Part shown: positions 23,649 to 36,100 of the stretch, piece after piece | Layout: each line of letters starts with the position of its first letter | Numbering within the stretch: position 1 is the stretch's first letter | Origin: Marisa cornuarietis | Taxonomy: Eukaryota; Mollusca; Gastropoda; Architaenioglossa; Ampullariidae | Length of the DNA stretch: 64,000 nt | NCBI GenBank assembly: GCA_004794655.1 | Contig: SMMW01000567.1 | Coordinates: forward strand, 1,240,001 to 1,304,000 | Reading direction: 5' to 3' | The notes under the pieces: generated by a model | Seen by the model: only the letters and a program-made list of their open reading frames with translations | What the model was told of the DNA's origin: nothing | The model's database searches: none | Translations under genes and position numbers: made by a program

Positions 23649-24300
23649 GACGTCGTGTCTGCGTAATTACGACTCACTGTCCAGACTCTGCCGATGTTGC
23701 TCCATGTTACTTTATCCCAGGACGTTTTCGCAACCGATTTATGTAACTACAGTCCCAGAGGTAAAGCAACATCTGCGGAGTCTGCCCTGCGTACCATAGC
23801 GCCCACCATGGACGCTCACTCACGCCTGTGATACCCTTCGCACGCCGTTGGCATGTTTTAAAATGGCGGCTGGTAGCCAAGAAACAGGGAGTGCCATTGT
23901 GCTCATCGATATGTGACGATGAAGTAATGAAAACAGTATATATCTCAAACTTCAGTTTACTTGTAGCGACGTCAGTTACTACCAGGAGAAAAAGTCGAAG
24001 GCCCAGAAGAATAAAAGATTATGTTGGAAGGGCAGTGTTTGCGTATTGTGAAATAGATTACACCAGCACATTCAAGTGCACAGGACGGATTTTGGTATTA
24101 CTTTACCATAACTAAAATAAAATTGATCTTCTCTAATCACCAATTCCATCCTTTTCATGTATTATGGAAAAAAACGACCGAGGAATTTTATCGCTGACGA
24201 AGTAAACATTGCTGTTTTTACACGACCGATAGAGACAGTTTAGGCTTGTTTAAATTTTCCGGATTCATGAACGTACGTGCTCGCCTACACATGGCTCGAG

Positions 24301-24650
24301 AATAATAATAATAATAATAGTGAAGATTTGTATAGCGCATATTCACGCTCATAGAGAGCATGCTCTTAGCGCTTAAAACGAGGAAGAGACGTGGACTAAG
24401 TAGACACAGAACAAAGGGGACGAAAGAAAACGACAGTACTGACGATGAAACAAATAACAAAAGGCATCAAGTAACAGGAACAGAGAAATATAGTGATTCT
24501 GCGAGAAAGATGGGTAAAGTAGCAAGAGGGAAGGGGGCGGGGTTAAGAAGGACGAGCATTGTGCGGACTGTGTTAGGAGTGATGCTCAAGGAAGAGGTGC
24601 GTTTTCAGTGCAGATTTGAAAGATTCAGTTGTAGGAAGATGGAGTAGGCG
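24301..24650 (-). mobile_element. 5'-truncated non-LTR retrotransposon 3' end (CR1/L2-like), copy A1
   Basis: The minus strand reads ESFKSALKTHLFLEHHS and stop (24573), the typical end of ORF2 in CR1/L2-type LINEs. It is followed by a 3'UTR ending in GCGCTATACAAATCTTCAC and an (ATT)n tail (24301-24319 on the plus strand as AAT). The same element in the opposite orientation is at 47697-48055. Confidence 0.7.
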
Positions 24651-24764
24651 TGCACGTGAAATCCAGGTTTAGTTCCCCGGCTGACACTTCAGTCATGAAC
24701 ACCAAAGGCGTGGTAGGACATGAACAGAAATTGGGGGCATCACACAAAAGTCTTTTCTTTTACT

Positions 24765-24935
24765 TTCCGGTGGCACAACGGTTAGCGCCTGTTACCAAGT
24801 GAAGGCATGCTTTCCTGGGTTCAACTCTCGTCTCGGGCACGTTGTTCTTTCTCTGCATGAGGCATCTGTTTACAGGCCTGGCTGCCTTCCTGTGATATAG
24901 CCTTAGTTGCTGGCTCAGCATAAAGCACGATCCCC
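24765..24935 (+). mobile_element. tRNA-derived SINE
   Basis: An A-box-like TGGCACAACGGTTAGCGC (24771-24788) and a B-box-like GGGTTCAACTC (24818-24828) have tRNA-like spacing. They are followed by a body containing TGATATAGCCTTAGTTGCTG, a conserved-looking SINE core. It cannot be a functional tRNA, because the acceptor and anticodon arms do not pair properly. Confidence 0.6.
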
Positions 24936-25828
24936 CGTCTTCTCTTTTGCTTTACCTTTCAATTTCCTTGCCTTTGCAGTCTGATCACGCAGCGCTGTCT
25001 CCTAATAACATAATGCCTTAAGGCATGTGACTGCCACAAACCTGCAAAACCTTCATGTTGGAAGATGAAAAGAGGGATGAGGTCTGCCCCTGTCAAGAGG
25101 CCACAGCTTGCTTTTGATGAAACAGAAAACCGCAGAATCTTTTCTGTTTATCTTTTTCTTTTAGCTGGGCATGGTAGACCATCAAGTTTTATTGTGCCAT
25201 TTAAAGTTAAGCTCATTGGAGCTTAAAAGTTCTGAACAAGCATATTTTATGAAGTCCCAAACGAACGGTAATATTTCTAAGATGTTTTGTTGGATATAAC
25301 ACATTTCAATGGAATTTTTTTGTGAATGTTGTTGGATGCTGTGGACACTGTCCAGGTTTTGTTTTTCATATTGCATTCTGGCTGTTGATGGTGCTTTAAG
25401 TACAACCAACCAGGAGAAAATTTTAGAGAAAATTTGAAGTGATGTGAGAAAATTACATCATATATAGAAATGTATAAGTTGTAATTTACTTCGAATCATA
25501 TCATTCCTGTTAAAGATGTATCAAACACTACATTTATTTGAAAGTTTGTTATTGGTGTTTGTGTACTTGTGTACCATTTTATCTTGTCCAAACACAAAGT
25601 ATAGAGCACGTGTGAAAAAAGGTATAAAAAATAAAAACCCCGAACACAGTTTTTGCAAATGGTTTTCAAATCTGACAGCACCAGCAGTCACACATAAATT
25701 CCATTTTTTAACAGTTTCTTTGCTTCTTCTTTGTATACACATACTTGAAAATATGTCAAAGCACAAATTTGTATCCAAAACACACACACACACATGCATG
25801 GCCACATATAACACAAATACTCTCTCTT
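24936..25828. other. 3' flank of the SLX9 gene, no other gene seen
   Basis: AT-rich. On the minus strand a candidate AATAAA lies at 25538-25533, about 290 nt after the SLX9 stop, and could end that transcript. Confidence 0.4.
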
Positions 25829-28800
25829 TTAAACATCCATCTCCTCTTCTTGGCGAAGTTTGTTTCGTAAATGTTCTGATATGGTTGCAGCAGGATTTTC
25901 TTTGTAAGCTGGGTGCTCCAAGACTTGCTTGAACAGCGACACATCCTTCAACCTGTAACATTAGCTGATAGATTTATTTTCCTCCAACACAACTGGCTGT
26001 GAAATCAGTGTTGTACTGGTGCAATAATAAGGAATAAATTTTCTGCCTATAATTATGTATGCATGCATGGCTAACTTCACCTTGCAAATGGCTAGTTGGA
26101 TGTTAAGCACAGAAACTTTATTGATAAGATCAACTGTAAAGAACAACCACAAAAAATTGTCATTGTTAGGGCTCTGAACAGATGCAGATAAGATGATTTC
26201 CACATCCTGTTACCATGAATGTTTTAGACATCGGATATATCTTCCTCGTACACTTTCACCTGTGACCAAAATTCTAGAAATACTAATAAAAATATGTTGA
26301 CATGCATCATTTAAATACGTACATTTGCTTTTGCTGCTGCTTTTCTGAGGGGATTCCTTTTGGTTTTCTCTCTTGCTTTTCTCTGCAAGAAGAAAAAGAC
26401 AATAAATCTTTGTGGGAACAAAAATGCATGGTTATTAATAAACTGTTTAACTGCACCCAGCTTGGGAGTGTACAAGTCCAAAGATAGCCGAATAACAAAG
26501 GCTAAAATCTTCAGCACATCATAGTTAACTAGACCAGAAGAAAAGTCACAGTTACATGCTTTCTTCTAAAAGTTTCTTTACTGAATAAAAGCAGTAGAAG
26601 AACAGACAAGAGCAAGGAAAAAAGGGAGAGAACTGATGGAAGGACAAACGACTAAAATTTACATTATGATAATGTGAACTTATAACATGCAGCATCAAGA
26701 CCAAGATAGATCGCACACTCTGCATAGACCACTAATGATAAATGAAAGATAACAAACAGTGGATGGTGAGATACATATAGGCACACTGAACAATATAAAA
26801 ATGAAGTACAGAGTAGAATATAAAACAATGGATGAAGGTATGAAGGGATATAGGTACTATAAACAGTGTAAGAGGGAGTCATTAAATGATGGTTAACATG
26901 GCAGACAATATTACAAGGGAGTTAAGGATAGTGACTCAGGGATAGTACTTAGTAAACAGATATGTTTTCAGAGAACATTTGAATGTAGCCTTCAAGTCAG
27001 AGTGACAAATTTGACGTGGAAGAGAGTTCCACTGCTTAGCAGCACAGAGGGAGAACGTCCATTGTCCATATGTGACTGTCTTTGTGGGAGGGATGGATAG
27101 AATGCGGAAGTCTGATGAGGAGCAAAGGTTTCGGGCAGGGGTGTGGATACACATTTCAGTGAAGTGGTTGGGAGAGGAGCCTTTAAAGAATCCACAGCAT
27201 ACAGTTGAGAGCCTGTAGTCTATTCTAGCTTTAATTGTTAGCCAATGAAGAGAGTAAAGAAGTTGTGTGACGTGTTCAGATTTGCGAGTCCAGAAAACGT
27301 TAACTTGCCATAATGACTATATTTCAACTCAAAAAGTACCAAAACATAAATAAATGAATAAATAAACAAAGTAAAATGTCTCATACCTAGCTGATGATAA
27401 TGCTGATGTATCTTTCAGCAATAATTCTAGCGTGGGTAGTGCATCTGCCATGCCAGACATATCACCAACAATCACAGTTTGTTCACGGCGCCGCTTCTCC
27501 CTCTTCTCTTTTCTAGCAGCAGTGATTGTATCCATCTCTAAAGAAACAATAATGGTCCTATTAGACTTGGCAACAAGCAGCTTCTGTCAAGAGAGTGCTT
27601 AAGAAGCTTAATTATTATAATTATTCGTTTTAAACAATGACAATTTAATACTGTATCTTTGCATTTACATTTCTCTTGACTGCGAATAGCGCACATACGA
27701 TCTGTAAGTGCTTTGACTCTATAATTGGATGTTATTTTATTTTATTTGTGTAAAGCGCGTTGAGTCTGCTCAATAGTATGAAAAATGCACTGTATAAATT
27801 TGCTTATTATTATTACTAAGTGAAGTAACGAAATCTGAGCCTAGATGCTTAAACTGATATTGCTTAATAATTACACAGGCACATTTAGCCAACAATCAGT
27901 TTTATTTGCTTACTTTGTAGCCACAGTTCATGGCGTAGCCTTTGTTTGTCCTTTTTCTTCAGGTTTAGTGCCTTCAGCGTCTTGCTGGTAACAGTGCTGC
28001 GAGCATCAAAGTCTGGCAAGTGCTGCTGTAGAGTTTCTGCTGTGATTTTTACACCCTTGAAGATGCTGGAGGTTGCTTTAGATCCAGCAATGGATCTTGC
28101 TCTCTATAACATACAAGTAAGTAAATGTTTTAATTCTCCTTGACTAAATTCTTTTTAAATAACGTTCTTTCCTTTTGTAATTAATGCTTATGTTTTGGAG
28201 CGAAAATGAATCTTCTTGCAGTAGGACCATACATCACGAAGAAATGTTACATTTAAAAAGGTATACTTTTTCTTGATTAGGCCACTCCTCACAAAAAATC
28301 ACCTTGCATTTAAGTATATATATCTTTCCCAGCAAGCATAGAAGATAAATATAGATCTTCTGTTAATATAGCAGATTAAACCATTTGCAACATAAGTGCA
28401 CCTGTTAAAGAAAAAGGACAACAGAGCTCGCCAAAACATTTTCCATTTATTTGATATCACATGATGTCTATACAACCCAAAAAATTGAAATGTTAAATTT
28501 ACATTTGCTTAAGATGTGATACGATTCTTGTATTACTATTTATAAAGGTGACACCCAAGTATCTCAAGATGTTAACACTAATAGAAGTCCTCACACTTGC
28601 ATAAAACATTTACTGTTTAATTCATCCTTTAAAAGAGAACATTTCTGCTGTGTACTTCATCATTTACATCAGAAAAATTTTGATGGATAATTCACCCTCA
28701 AAACAGACAGCCTTTCACTTTACCTTTGTGGACTTGGTGTCTTTGTCATCTTCTATCTGCACTTCTCTTTCTGGCTCATCCTTGTCTTTACTCTGGTCCC

Positions 28801-28855
28801 TTGCTGCGGATGCTGATATGTGCAGTTTTTGCCTGCTACGTTTCACCTTCCCCAT
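25829..28855 (-). CDS. SLX9: SLX9/FAM207A homologue, ribosome biogenesis protein; five coding exons, 218 residues
   Basis: SLX9 (FAM207A in vertebrates) is a nucleolar factor for pre-40S assembly and export and for ITS1 processing. Exons in transcript order: 28855-28724, 28103-27914, 27537-27387, 26382-26323, 25952-25829 (TAA). All junctions are GT-AG and phases agree (0, 1, 2, 2), giving 657 nt. The protein starts MGKVKRSRQKLH, as in the family. The middle has SSIFKGVKITAETLQQ and the basic KKKDKQRLRHELWLQKMD, matching the family's KxxxRREQWLQK. VIVGDMSGMADALPTL matches the conserved VVGDLxxLxDALP. The C-terminus LFKQVLEHPAYKENPAATIS with EHLRN matches the family's end. Length is close to the human protein (about 230). 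A splice acceptor just 5' of the ATG (AG before 28869) suggests an upstream non-coding exon. Introns contain LINE fragments but the frame is intact. Confidence 0.93.
26936..27200 (-). mobile_element. non-LTR retrotransposon ORF2 C-terminal remnant inside an SLX9 intron
   Basis: The minus strand encodes WTFSLCAAKQWNSLPRQICH and FKCSLKTYLFTKYY before a stop. This is the conserved end of CR1/L2/jockey-like reverse transcriptase proteins (xxWNSLPxxIR...FKxxLKTxLF). The upstream part of the element is missing. It lies between SLX9 exons 3 and 4, in the same orientation as the gene. Confidence 0.75.
27745..27816 (+). mobile_element. LINE-type 3' tail fragment
   Basis: TGTAAAGCGCGTTGAGTCTG, then ATGCACTGTATAAATTTGC and an ATT run. 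This is the 3' terminal structure seen in many CR1/L2-like LINEs and their SINE partners. No coding part remains. Intronic in SLX9. Confidence 0.5.
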
Positions 28856-28868
28856 TGTGCCTTTTTGA

Positions 28869-29889
28869 TCTTGGAAGAAAAAAGTGTTTTAAGAACTAAC
28901 AATGCTATTCGTTTGTTTTTAAAGACTTTCAACACAAACATACCTGTGTAATAAATCTATAATTTATTAAGAAAATTTTCTGATATGCCTTTACAATGCC
29001 TTAATACAATCTACTATTTTAGATTTTAAATTGATTTTTTGTTGTTGTTGTTGTTGTTTTTTTGTTTTTTTTTGAAGTGAGGATAGCGTCTTCTTTCTTC
29101 TAATAGTTACTACCGTCGCTTTGGTCGAAATTTATTTAGCTACTCACAATTTTCGTGCCAGGCTTATGAGTTTTAGAGTAAAACATGTGATACACGAGGT
29201 CCAAAAGTTATAAGAACTTCCACCTAATGATTTCTGTGTGCACTTGTTCTATGTTGACATATAAGAAATTCCCTGCATTTCATCCCCCAGAACAGAAATC
29301 CCATCGGATCTTTTCCTCCTTATAAAGACCCGGTGAAAAAAAAATAAAAATTTCGTCTAAATCAAAATAGTGTTATACTGACAATAATCATAGGACGATC
29401 AGCCAAGCAGCGATGTTAATAACTTACATTTACTTCAGCCACATGTACACAATGATTAACGCCATCTTGAATCATTTATGGAAGAGAGTAGTCTCCTCCT
29501 CGTTCTCAAATACTACTTCCAGTAAGTCTGTGTACTACTCATTACAGAAATCTGAAGTACGAATAGTTAACGTTGCAGTCTGTAGCAAACTTTCATAACT
29601 ATGAAAACGTTTAACTTTGTGACAATAATCATTTAATATATTTATATATCAACGACCTTTTCCAATATCCAACACAAAACGTTAAAGGGAGGGGAGTCTT
29701 TGTAAACAAATTATCGTTAGGCGGGCATTGCTTCCCTTGCTTACAATAATTCCAATAGTTTCAAATCAAATCAAACTAAATTGTCTGTTCGAGGAAGCCC
29801 AAGACAGAAATTTTTCTTTAGCTCACAATCACATATAACATAACGGACAGACATACATACTCATAAAGATATTTAACACACACGCGCAC
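28869..29889. other. 5' flank of SLX9, no gene seen
   Basis: AT-rich. The non-coding first exon and promoter of SLX9 should be here on the minus strand but are not identifiable. A (TTG)n/T-run lies at about 29040-29075. Confidence 0.4.
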
Positions 29890-30600
29890 CTACACATTCT
29901 CACACATAAATGGAAAGCTTCGCAAGCAGGATGCCAGTAGACCTAGGGGTCCTTGTGCCTTTTTTTTTAGGATGGTGATGGCTGCTGGCACGAAGGACCT
30001 CTGACAGGCAGTTTTTCGCACACGTGGCACTTTGTAGCGCCTGCCCGAGGGCAACAACTGGAAGCAGGGGTGGAGAGGGTGTGTTCGATCTGAGATGATG
30101 TTATATGCCATCTTTCTGACTGCATGAAGGGACAATTAAGTCAAAAAGTGGCAGCTGTGGTGTACCAATAATTTTATTTGCCTGGTGGATGACTATGGCC
30201 AGCTTTGCCTTGTCTTTGACGAGGAGGTTACCGTACCAGGCAGCGATGTTAAATAGGAGAATGCTCTCAACAAGAGACCTGTAGACAGTCTCCAGCACCC
30301 CGGAGCTGAAGCTGCGGATCGAGTTTCCGCAAGTGCAGTCGTTACTGGGCTTTTTTTTTACACTTGGTGCCCATGATCGCTAAAGAAGAGCCTTCCGTCT
30401 ATCACTGTACCAAGGTACCTAAGCCCAGCAGCCCTCTGCACCTGTTGTCCCTTGATTTGGATTGGGGGGGAGGGATAGAAAGAGGTATTGCCATCTCTTC
30501 CATCATGTGCCCTCCCAAGGACCGCCTCCTCTGTTTTTTCGACGATCAGCTCCAGAAAGCTGCAGTCATTGATTCTTTGAATGTTAGCGGAAAAAGACGG
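29890..30600 (-). pseudogene. broken non-LTR retrotransposon reverse transcriptase, C-terminal part
   Basis: Three minus-strand stretches in different frames line up with the end of a LINE reverse transcriptase protein: GLRYLGTVIDGRLFFSDH (thumb region), then ETVYRSLVESILLFNIAAWYGNLLVKDKAKL and KIIGTPQLP, then DRTHPLHPCFQLLPSGRRYK and VPRV. At least two frameshifts and internal stops break the frame, so it is dead. The YLGT, WYGN, KIIG and HPL..LLPSGRRY motifs in this order are common in animal LINE proteins. The exact clade is not assignable by eye. Confidence 0.8.
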
Positions 30601-31540
30601 TGCCAGCAGCTCCTTCCCAATTTATGATTAAGTGTGTGTGGTTCACTTTGTGTTACATATTAAGAAACAGATATGACGTCTGCACGTTATAGTTAGTTCG
30701 GGAAAAGGGAGTGTTTTAAACAGATCGCAAACGATGTTTCGGGAAGTTTGTTTGTTTGGTGCAAGCTTCTGTAAATTTATGTTATGTTTGCATGAGATCA
30801 TTTACAGAAAGTTAAAAACATTTAAGAGATGACATGAGCCAATGGCAGGATTTATGCTGTTTCTGGCAGCCTTTTCACCAAGCTGTAATGCCGATGATGG
30901 CAAATATGCGAGTTAACTTTGACATCCAGCACACAAGAGGCTGACCTAATTTACATTTTGTATCTTTCCCGCAATAAAAATAACTGATAACAGTTGTCAG
31001 ATAATTTTAATTAAAGACTCTCTTGGTCCATGTGTGCGATTGCGTGTAATCATAAGCACCCCCCCCCACACACACACACACACTGTAAAGAGCCTGTACA
31101 AAGAGGCAGTATCGTCATCTCAATATCACTGTCGGTTCTCGAGCCTATCTGCTATTACTACCGTCCAATTAAATTTAATCTTAAAAAAGTTCTCTGTTAA
31201 ATATTGAGGAGCATACAAAGTCACCAAGGGAACAAATCGACATTAGAATGACGGACTGGGTAACCTATACGGCACGTGAGTTGTCCCCACCTGAAACTTT
31301 TACGCAAAGAGATTTAAAGCTACCATTAATATAACTCTGTTGATGTGTACGTACATTATTAGTTGATGAGCATGCGCTTTGTCTTAGAAAAGAACCGTCT
31401 CCAGCACCCTTTATTATTGTCCCCTGCATTTAACGACGCAGTAATAGGCGAGTGGAGACAGAGGAGCCAGAATAATGTCGCGGTCGGGTCGCCATATGAA
31501 TGCAGGCTTACTAGGTCAGCAGTGACAGTTTTGACATGGT
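30601..31540. other. intergenic, no gene seen
   Basis: AT-rich apart from a C-run with CA repeats at about 31061-31083. Nothing else recognisable. Confidence 0.45.
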
Positions 31541-32360
31541 AACTGCACACGCGATTTCCAGTGACGTAAGAGGGTGGGTTTCCCTCTGGGTATTCAGGTC
31601 GAGGCAGCGCGTCGTGCGCGACAAGCGGGGGAGAAGACTGATCAGAACGGTTATGAATAGTAACGTCGTCCCCGCAGTGGAAAGCGACATACCAACATTA
31701 GTTCCGCCGCCGGGCCCTTTTCCTGTGCCCTACCTGGCCAAACAGTCGACCCGGTGTGCGCCCTGTGTGGTGACGTATGTTCAAGTGCGCGTGCGCGTGT
31801 GTGCTGCGCAGCGTACAGTGCAGCCCCCGAGCGGAGACGAGGGGGGGTCGGCACGACTGCAAGGCAGCAGTGTGAGGTAGAGCATCAAGTAAGGAGGGGG
31901 CGGTGGGCCCACTCGCATACTGGAAGAACGAGGAACGAGGAGTGGCGATAGACAAGTTTACCAACACTCACCTCACCTCCCTTCGGCACTTCGCGGCCTT
32001 GCTCGGCCCAAGACGCAGGGAGAAACAGACTTGAGTGTGCGTGTGCGACAACACAAGGGGAGTGCACTGCAAGCGGGAGGTTTGTCGTACCTGAGAATAC
32101 AACACCGCGCGGACAGAAAAGGGAAGAACGGGGAACGAACATGTGTTGGAGCTGCTAGTGTTTCAGGGGATCATAGAGCCCGGCATTGCACAGCAGCCGA
32201 GGCAGTAGTAGTAGTGAAAGGCTGTTTTCTTCACGAGAGGATATAACCACAAGGACAGTCACCTTTGGAGACTAGATTGTCGGCTTCAGAGAGGTTTTTT
32301 TTTTTAAAAGCCAAACCAGAGTAAATCGCCTCATTAAAAGAGACCTGGGGTCAGGTCATC
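31541..32360 (+). promoter_or_regulatory. GC- and CpG-rich 5' region of the LamG-repeat gene (promoter and 5'UTR)
   Basis: In contrast with the AT-rich flanks, this 0.8 kb is rich in CpG. A GTGCGCGTGCGCGTG block near 31785-31799 resembles NRF1-type sites of CpG-island promoters. No TATA box stands out. The final stretch before the ATG has no in-frame ATG close by and is probably 5'UTR. The transcription start cannot be placed. Confidence 0.5.
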
Positions 32361-33114
32361 ATGGCTGGTGACTGTGTGTTAGCATTACGGACGTTCCTGC
32401 CGGCGGTGGTGGTAGTTGTGCTGACTTTGCTGGCGTCCTCGTCCGAGGGCCTGCGGTTTCTGGGACAGCCCGAGACCTATGCTCGCTACCCCAAGTGGAA
32501 TGCCTGCCACAACGCCTCCCTCAGCTTCGAGTTCCGCACTAACCAGCCCACGGCGCTGCTGCTGTACACGGACGACAATGGCCGCTACGACTACCTGCAG
32601 TTGGCGCTGACCAAAGGTTCAGTGCGCCTGTGGATCAACTTCGTGGCCGAGGAGAACCGCTACGTAGACATCGAGGCCAACACGGAGCCGCTCAACGACG
32701 GTCGCTGGCATCGCGTAGAGATCCGCCGCAACCGCATGGAGACCGTGCTCCTGGTGGACGGCACCCAGACCAGCAAGGTGGCTCTCGGATCGGATTTTGA
32801 GTTCGGCCGCGACCCGGCGCAGAACAACTATGTCTTCTTCGGCGGCGTGCCCAACAGCTACGCCAACAACCTGCGGGGGCTGGCCCTGCCATCGGCCTTC
32901 TTCACCGAGAAGTTTCGTGGCGACGTTCGGAATATTCTATACTTCAACTGCTCTTGCATCCCAGTGCGAGCCTCCTTGGTAGAGGGACAAGGCGTGACCT
33001 CCGATCCCGCGGAGGCCTGTGAGGTCAAGAACTCGTGCCCCGAAGATTGCCCCTGTATCAGCGCCGACGACGGGTCTGGATGCGAGTGCAAGTACAAACG
33101 AGAATGTCTCAAAG
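32361..33114 (+). other. exon 1: signal peptide, neurexin-LNS1-like domain and EGF-like module
   Basis: Residues 1-251. LRFLGQPETYARYPKWNACH, LSFEFRTNQPTALLLYTDD and GRWHRVEIRRNRMETVLLVD align position for position with neurexin LNS1 (for example FPKWNAC, LVLYFDDEG, GAWHSVRIRR), and VFFGGVPN matches its LFVGGLP. The end has CEVKNSCPEDCPC then CECKYKREC, an EGF-like pattern with one extra Cys. Packing the whole LNS1 into one first coding exon also resembles neurexin genes. It ends in phase 1 at GTAAGG. Confidence 0.88.
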
Positions 33115-36100
33115 GTAAGGGACATTATTCTTGGCCTTTCTCAGTGTCTCTCATCTTTCACTCGACTTAAAATGAGATGCTTAGACAGCGTCGTCTCTGG
33201 CGCTTACCAATGTCACGTCTAAATGCTTATCTACGCTCTCGTCAATCTCATTTCCAGCCAGTCTTTCTACATCTTTACATTGATTGCTTCTTTTTCCTGA
33301 CTGACTATACAGCTTTAGTAATACACATATTTTCCTTAATGAAAAGGATGGTATTGGTAACAGGCTGCTGTGGTCATTAGGCACATTGAGCTTTGTAGTG
33401 CTACGGAAATAAAACCAAAGACTAAGAATGATTAAGAATATATCTTTATCAGCGATAAAACAAAAAGCGTAGAAATCACAGGATTATAGACGAATACGAT
33501 CACCCGATTACAAGCTGGTATTATACAACTGTTATTGATATTTCGGAAATGTTTCGGTGGTTTAGAAAGAGTGAAAGTGTTTAGGTAACATTCTTATTTC
33601 TAAACCGAAAAAAATTCGATGGTATACAACGAATACTAATAAACTTACTGATTCCCGATGCATTTTAAATAATGTTTATATATCAGAAAGTTTCTAAAAT
33701 ATTACACAAGCACACAAGTGCATTCGCAGAGGCATGCACGCGCAGATTGGAAGAATATTGAAAACAATGGAAAGACTAAAACTAATTGACACCGACCAGA
33801 TATGTTTGTCGTGCAAGCCCTTATTCGGGGCAAGGTTTGTCTCCCATTCTTGAAAGAAAGTTGATTTTCTTTCTGAACCACCATCTCCATTCTCCTTTCA
33901 GTCCTACACTCCTTCAAAAAAAGGGGCCGCGAAAACACTAACACTGCCTCACAGACAGAAAGAACAAAGCAGGCAGGTGGATTGAAAGAAAGAAAAGAGG
34001 AGTACTAGAAGACATTTCACGACTAAATGTATATGCATGTTATATTTGTATGGATACCACTTGCACACACACAAACACACTCACACATTTTTTTTATTTT
34101 GTTTTGCTGCCAAGGCACAGTTTTTCTTCTTGTCGAGTCGCATCAGACTCGCTAAATAAACGGCAGCAGGTTAGACCGGACTTCACATCAGCGCTAAGTA
34201 GCGAGGGAAGCAGGCGCGAAGAGCGTAATGTGTATATAGGTATGGCGAGAGCTTTCACGTGCTCACGCACAAGGATGGGCCGCATCTTACTTGCAGGCCT
34301 CCAGGCAGCTCGACATTGCCAGTGCTTGGCCTGCAAGTTGTCGGAAGGAGGGTCGGAGGAAGGTAACTTAAGCGGGGTGGGGGGGGGGCAGCAAGGGGCG
34401 GGCGGGCGGGGAGGAAAAGTAGATGTTGACAGCTGGTTTGACTCGATGTGCACAACATATGGGGCGAGGTAATGCACGTTCAACATAAAGACGGGCAGAC
34501 AGACACTGTACAAGTCGGGACAAATATTTTCCTATTACGCTTCACAAAGCTAGTCGCCTGATACCCTTCCTTGCAAGCGAGAGCAGATGTGAAAAGTCGA
34601 AACAACTCTGATATCTTTCCGGCTTCATAAAAGAAATGCTACCATACCAGAAGTGGGGTCAGGGTTAGTGCTGAAAGATGGTGCAGATTCGAAATGTTTA
34701 GAAAAACTGTCGACAAATTCGGCTTCTACTTCGGGTTAAGGTGTGGAGCTGACGTGCTGGTGAAGGGTTAGGGCGGTTGCAGCATCGAGGGAAGTGTAAG
34801 AAATTAGTTGACGACAGATTCAGTGAACAGAAATCTGTAAAGGAGATGATTCCGTGAACACGTATGACACAATAGACTTTCTTTCTTTCTTTCTTTCTTT
34901 CTTTTCTTTCTTTCTTTCTTTCTTTCCCCTCTCCTACCCACCCAATCCACAAACCATGATCGGAACACTTCCAGCTGCTAGGCGCCATACATAGCTCCAA
35001 CATCGCTAGGATATCAGTCCTCAGCAAACGTCACCCATTCTGTTGGGGGACACTTGATAACTGGCGGACCGCGAAGAGTATGCGAAAGAGGAACACAAAC
35101 AAGAGGAAGAAGGGAAGAGATTACACTGTACTTCGTTTAGAAGTAGTTTTAAATGACTCACAGAAGAAGATTTTAAAATTAAAATTAAAAGCAAAGAAGT
35201 GAAAAGAGAGAAACATCCGATGCACTAGAAGACACATAAAACTTGACAAAAGAAGGCAAGGTTGAGCCCAGGATGTACCGGTTGACGAATAAGCGAAACA
35301 ATCTTGTAAACAAGGGTAGCATGACGGTAGAGAGTAAGTTGTTTTCTCAGTAAGTTATATTCCCCTCCTCACCCCTCCTCCGCCACTACCTCACCTCCGT
35401 TGTTTTCAGTGTAGGTCGTTCCTTCATGACGCATGCGCGTGCTGGCACGTGTATTTCACATACCGGAATCAAACACGAATGGAGCAAATGGCGAAATGCC
35501 GTGTAAGTTTGGCGATGCTGTGCTTCGCGAGTGTTGATCCGCCCGACATCTGTAGCGGTTGCCAAGACCTCACCTCTCTTATTGTATGTCCTGGCCATGA
35601 TTCAACATCTGTATCAGCAGATATTACCCATAAAAAAAATTGCGAGCCATTTGCGAAGTATTAGATACTACAGTGGTTAAATATTATATAAAAAATCGTA
35701 TTGAAGCTATTGATATTATACAAATTATAGATGTTTATAGTTTGAACTGTTTGCTACAGAACTACTTTCTGCAGCTCTGTGAAAATCTTTCTTTATTCGC
35801 GAATATATAAACTATGTATATATAATTTATATTGTGTACACAACATCTGAAGTTTATCTCTACCCATCTCACCCGCTCCTTACCCGTGAAAGTTTGAGAT
35901 ATAAATAAAACAAAATACATTCATGCAGAAATGGTCATATGAAATTAGTGCTTGTTCCTTTCTTTACAAAATGTTTCTATTTTTGCCAGAGATATTACAT
36001 GCTTTCATTAAACACAATGAAAAATAAAGACACAAAAAAAGGAAAGAGTGGCTTAAGAAAAATTCGTAGAGCTCAGCTGACTTTTTAAAAGAAAGTAGAG

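Noticed and set aside
24771..24842. Possible tRNA gene
   Set aside because: A- and B-box sequences are present but the arms do not fold as a tRNA and a SINE body follows.
34050..34513. Overlapping 140-residue frames on both strands
   Set aside because: GC-rich block with a G-run, no conserved motif, and no splice sites linking it to the LamG gene.
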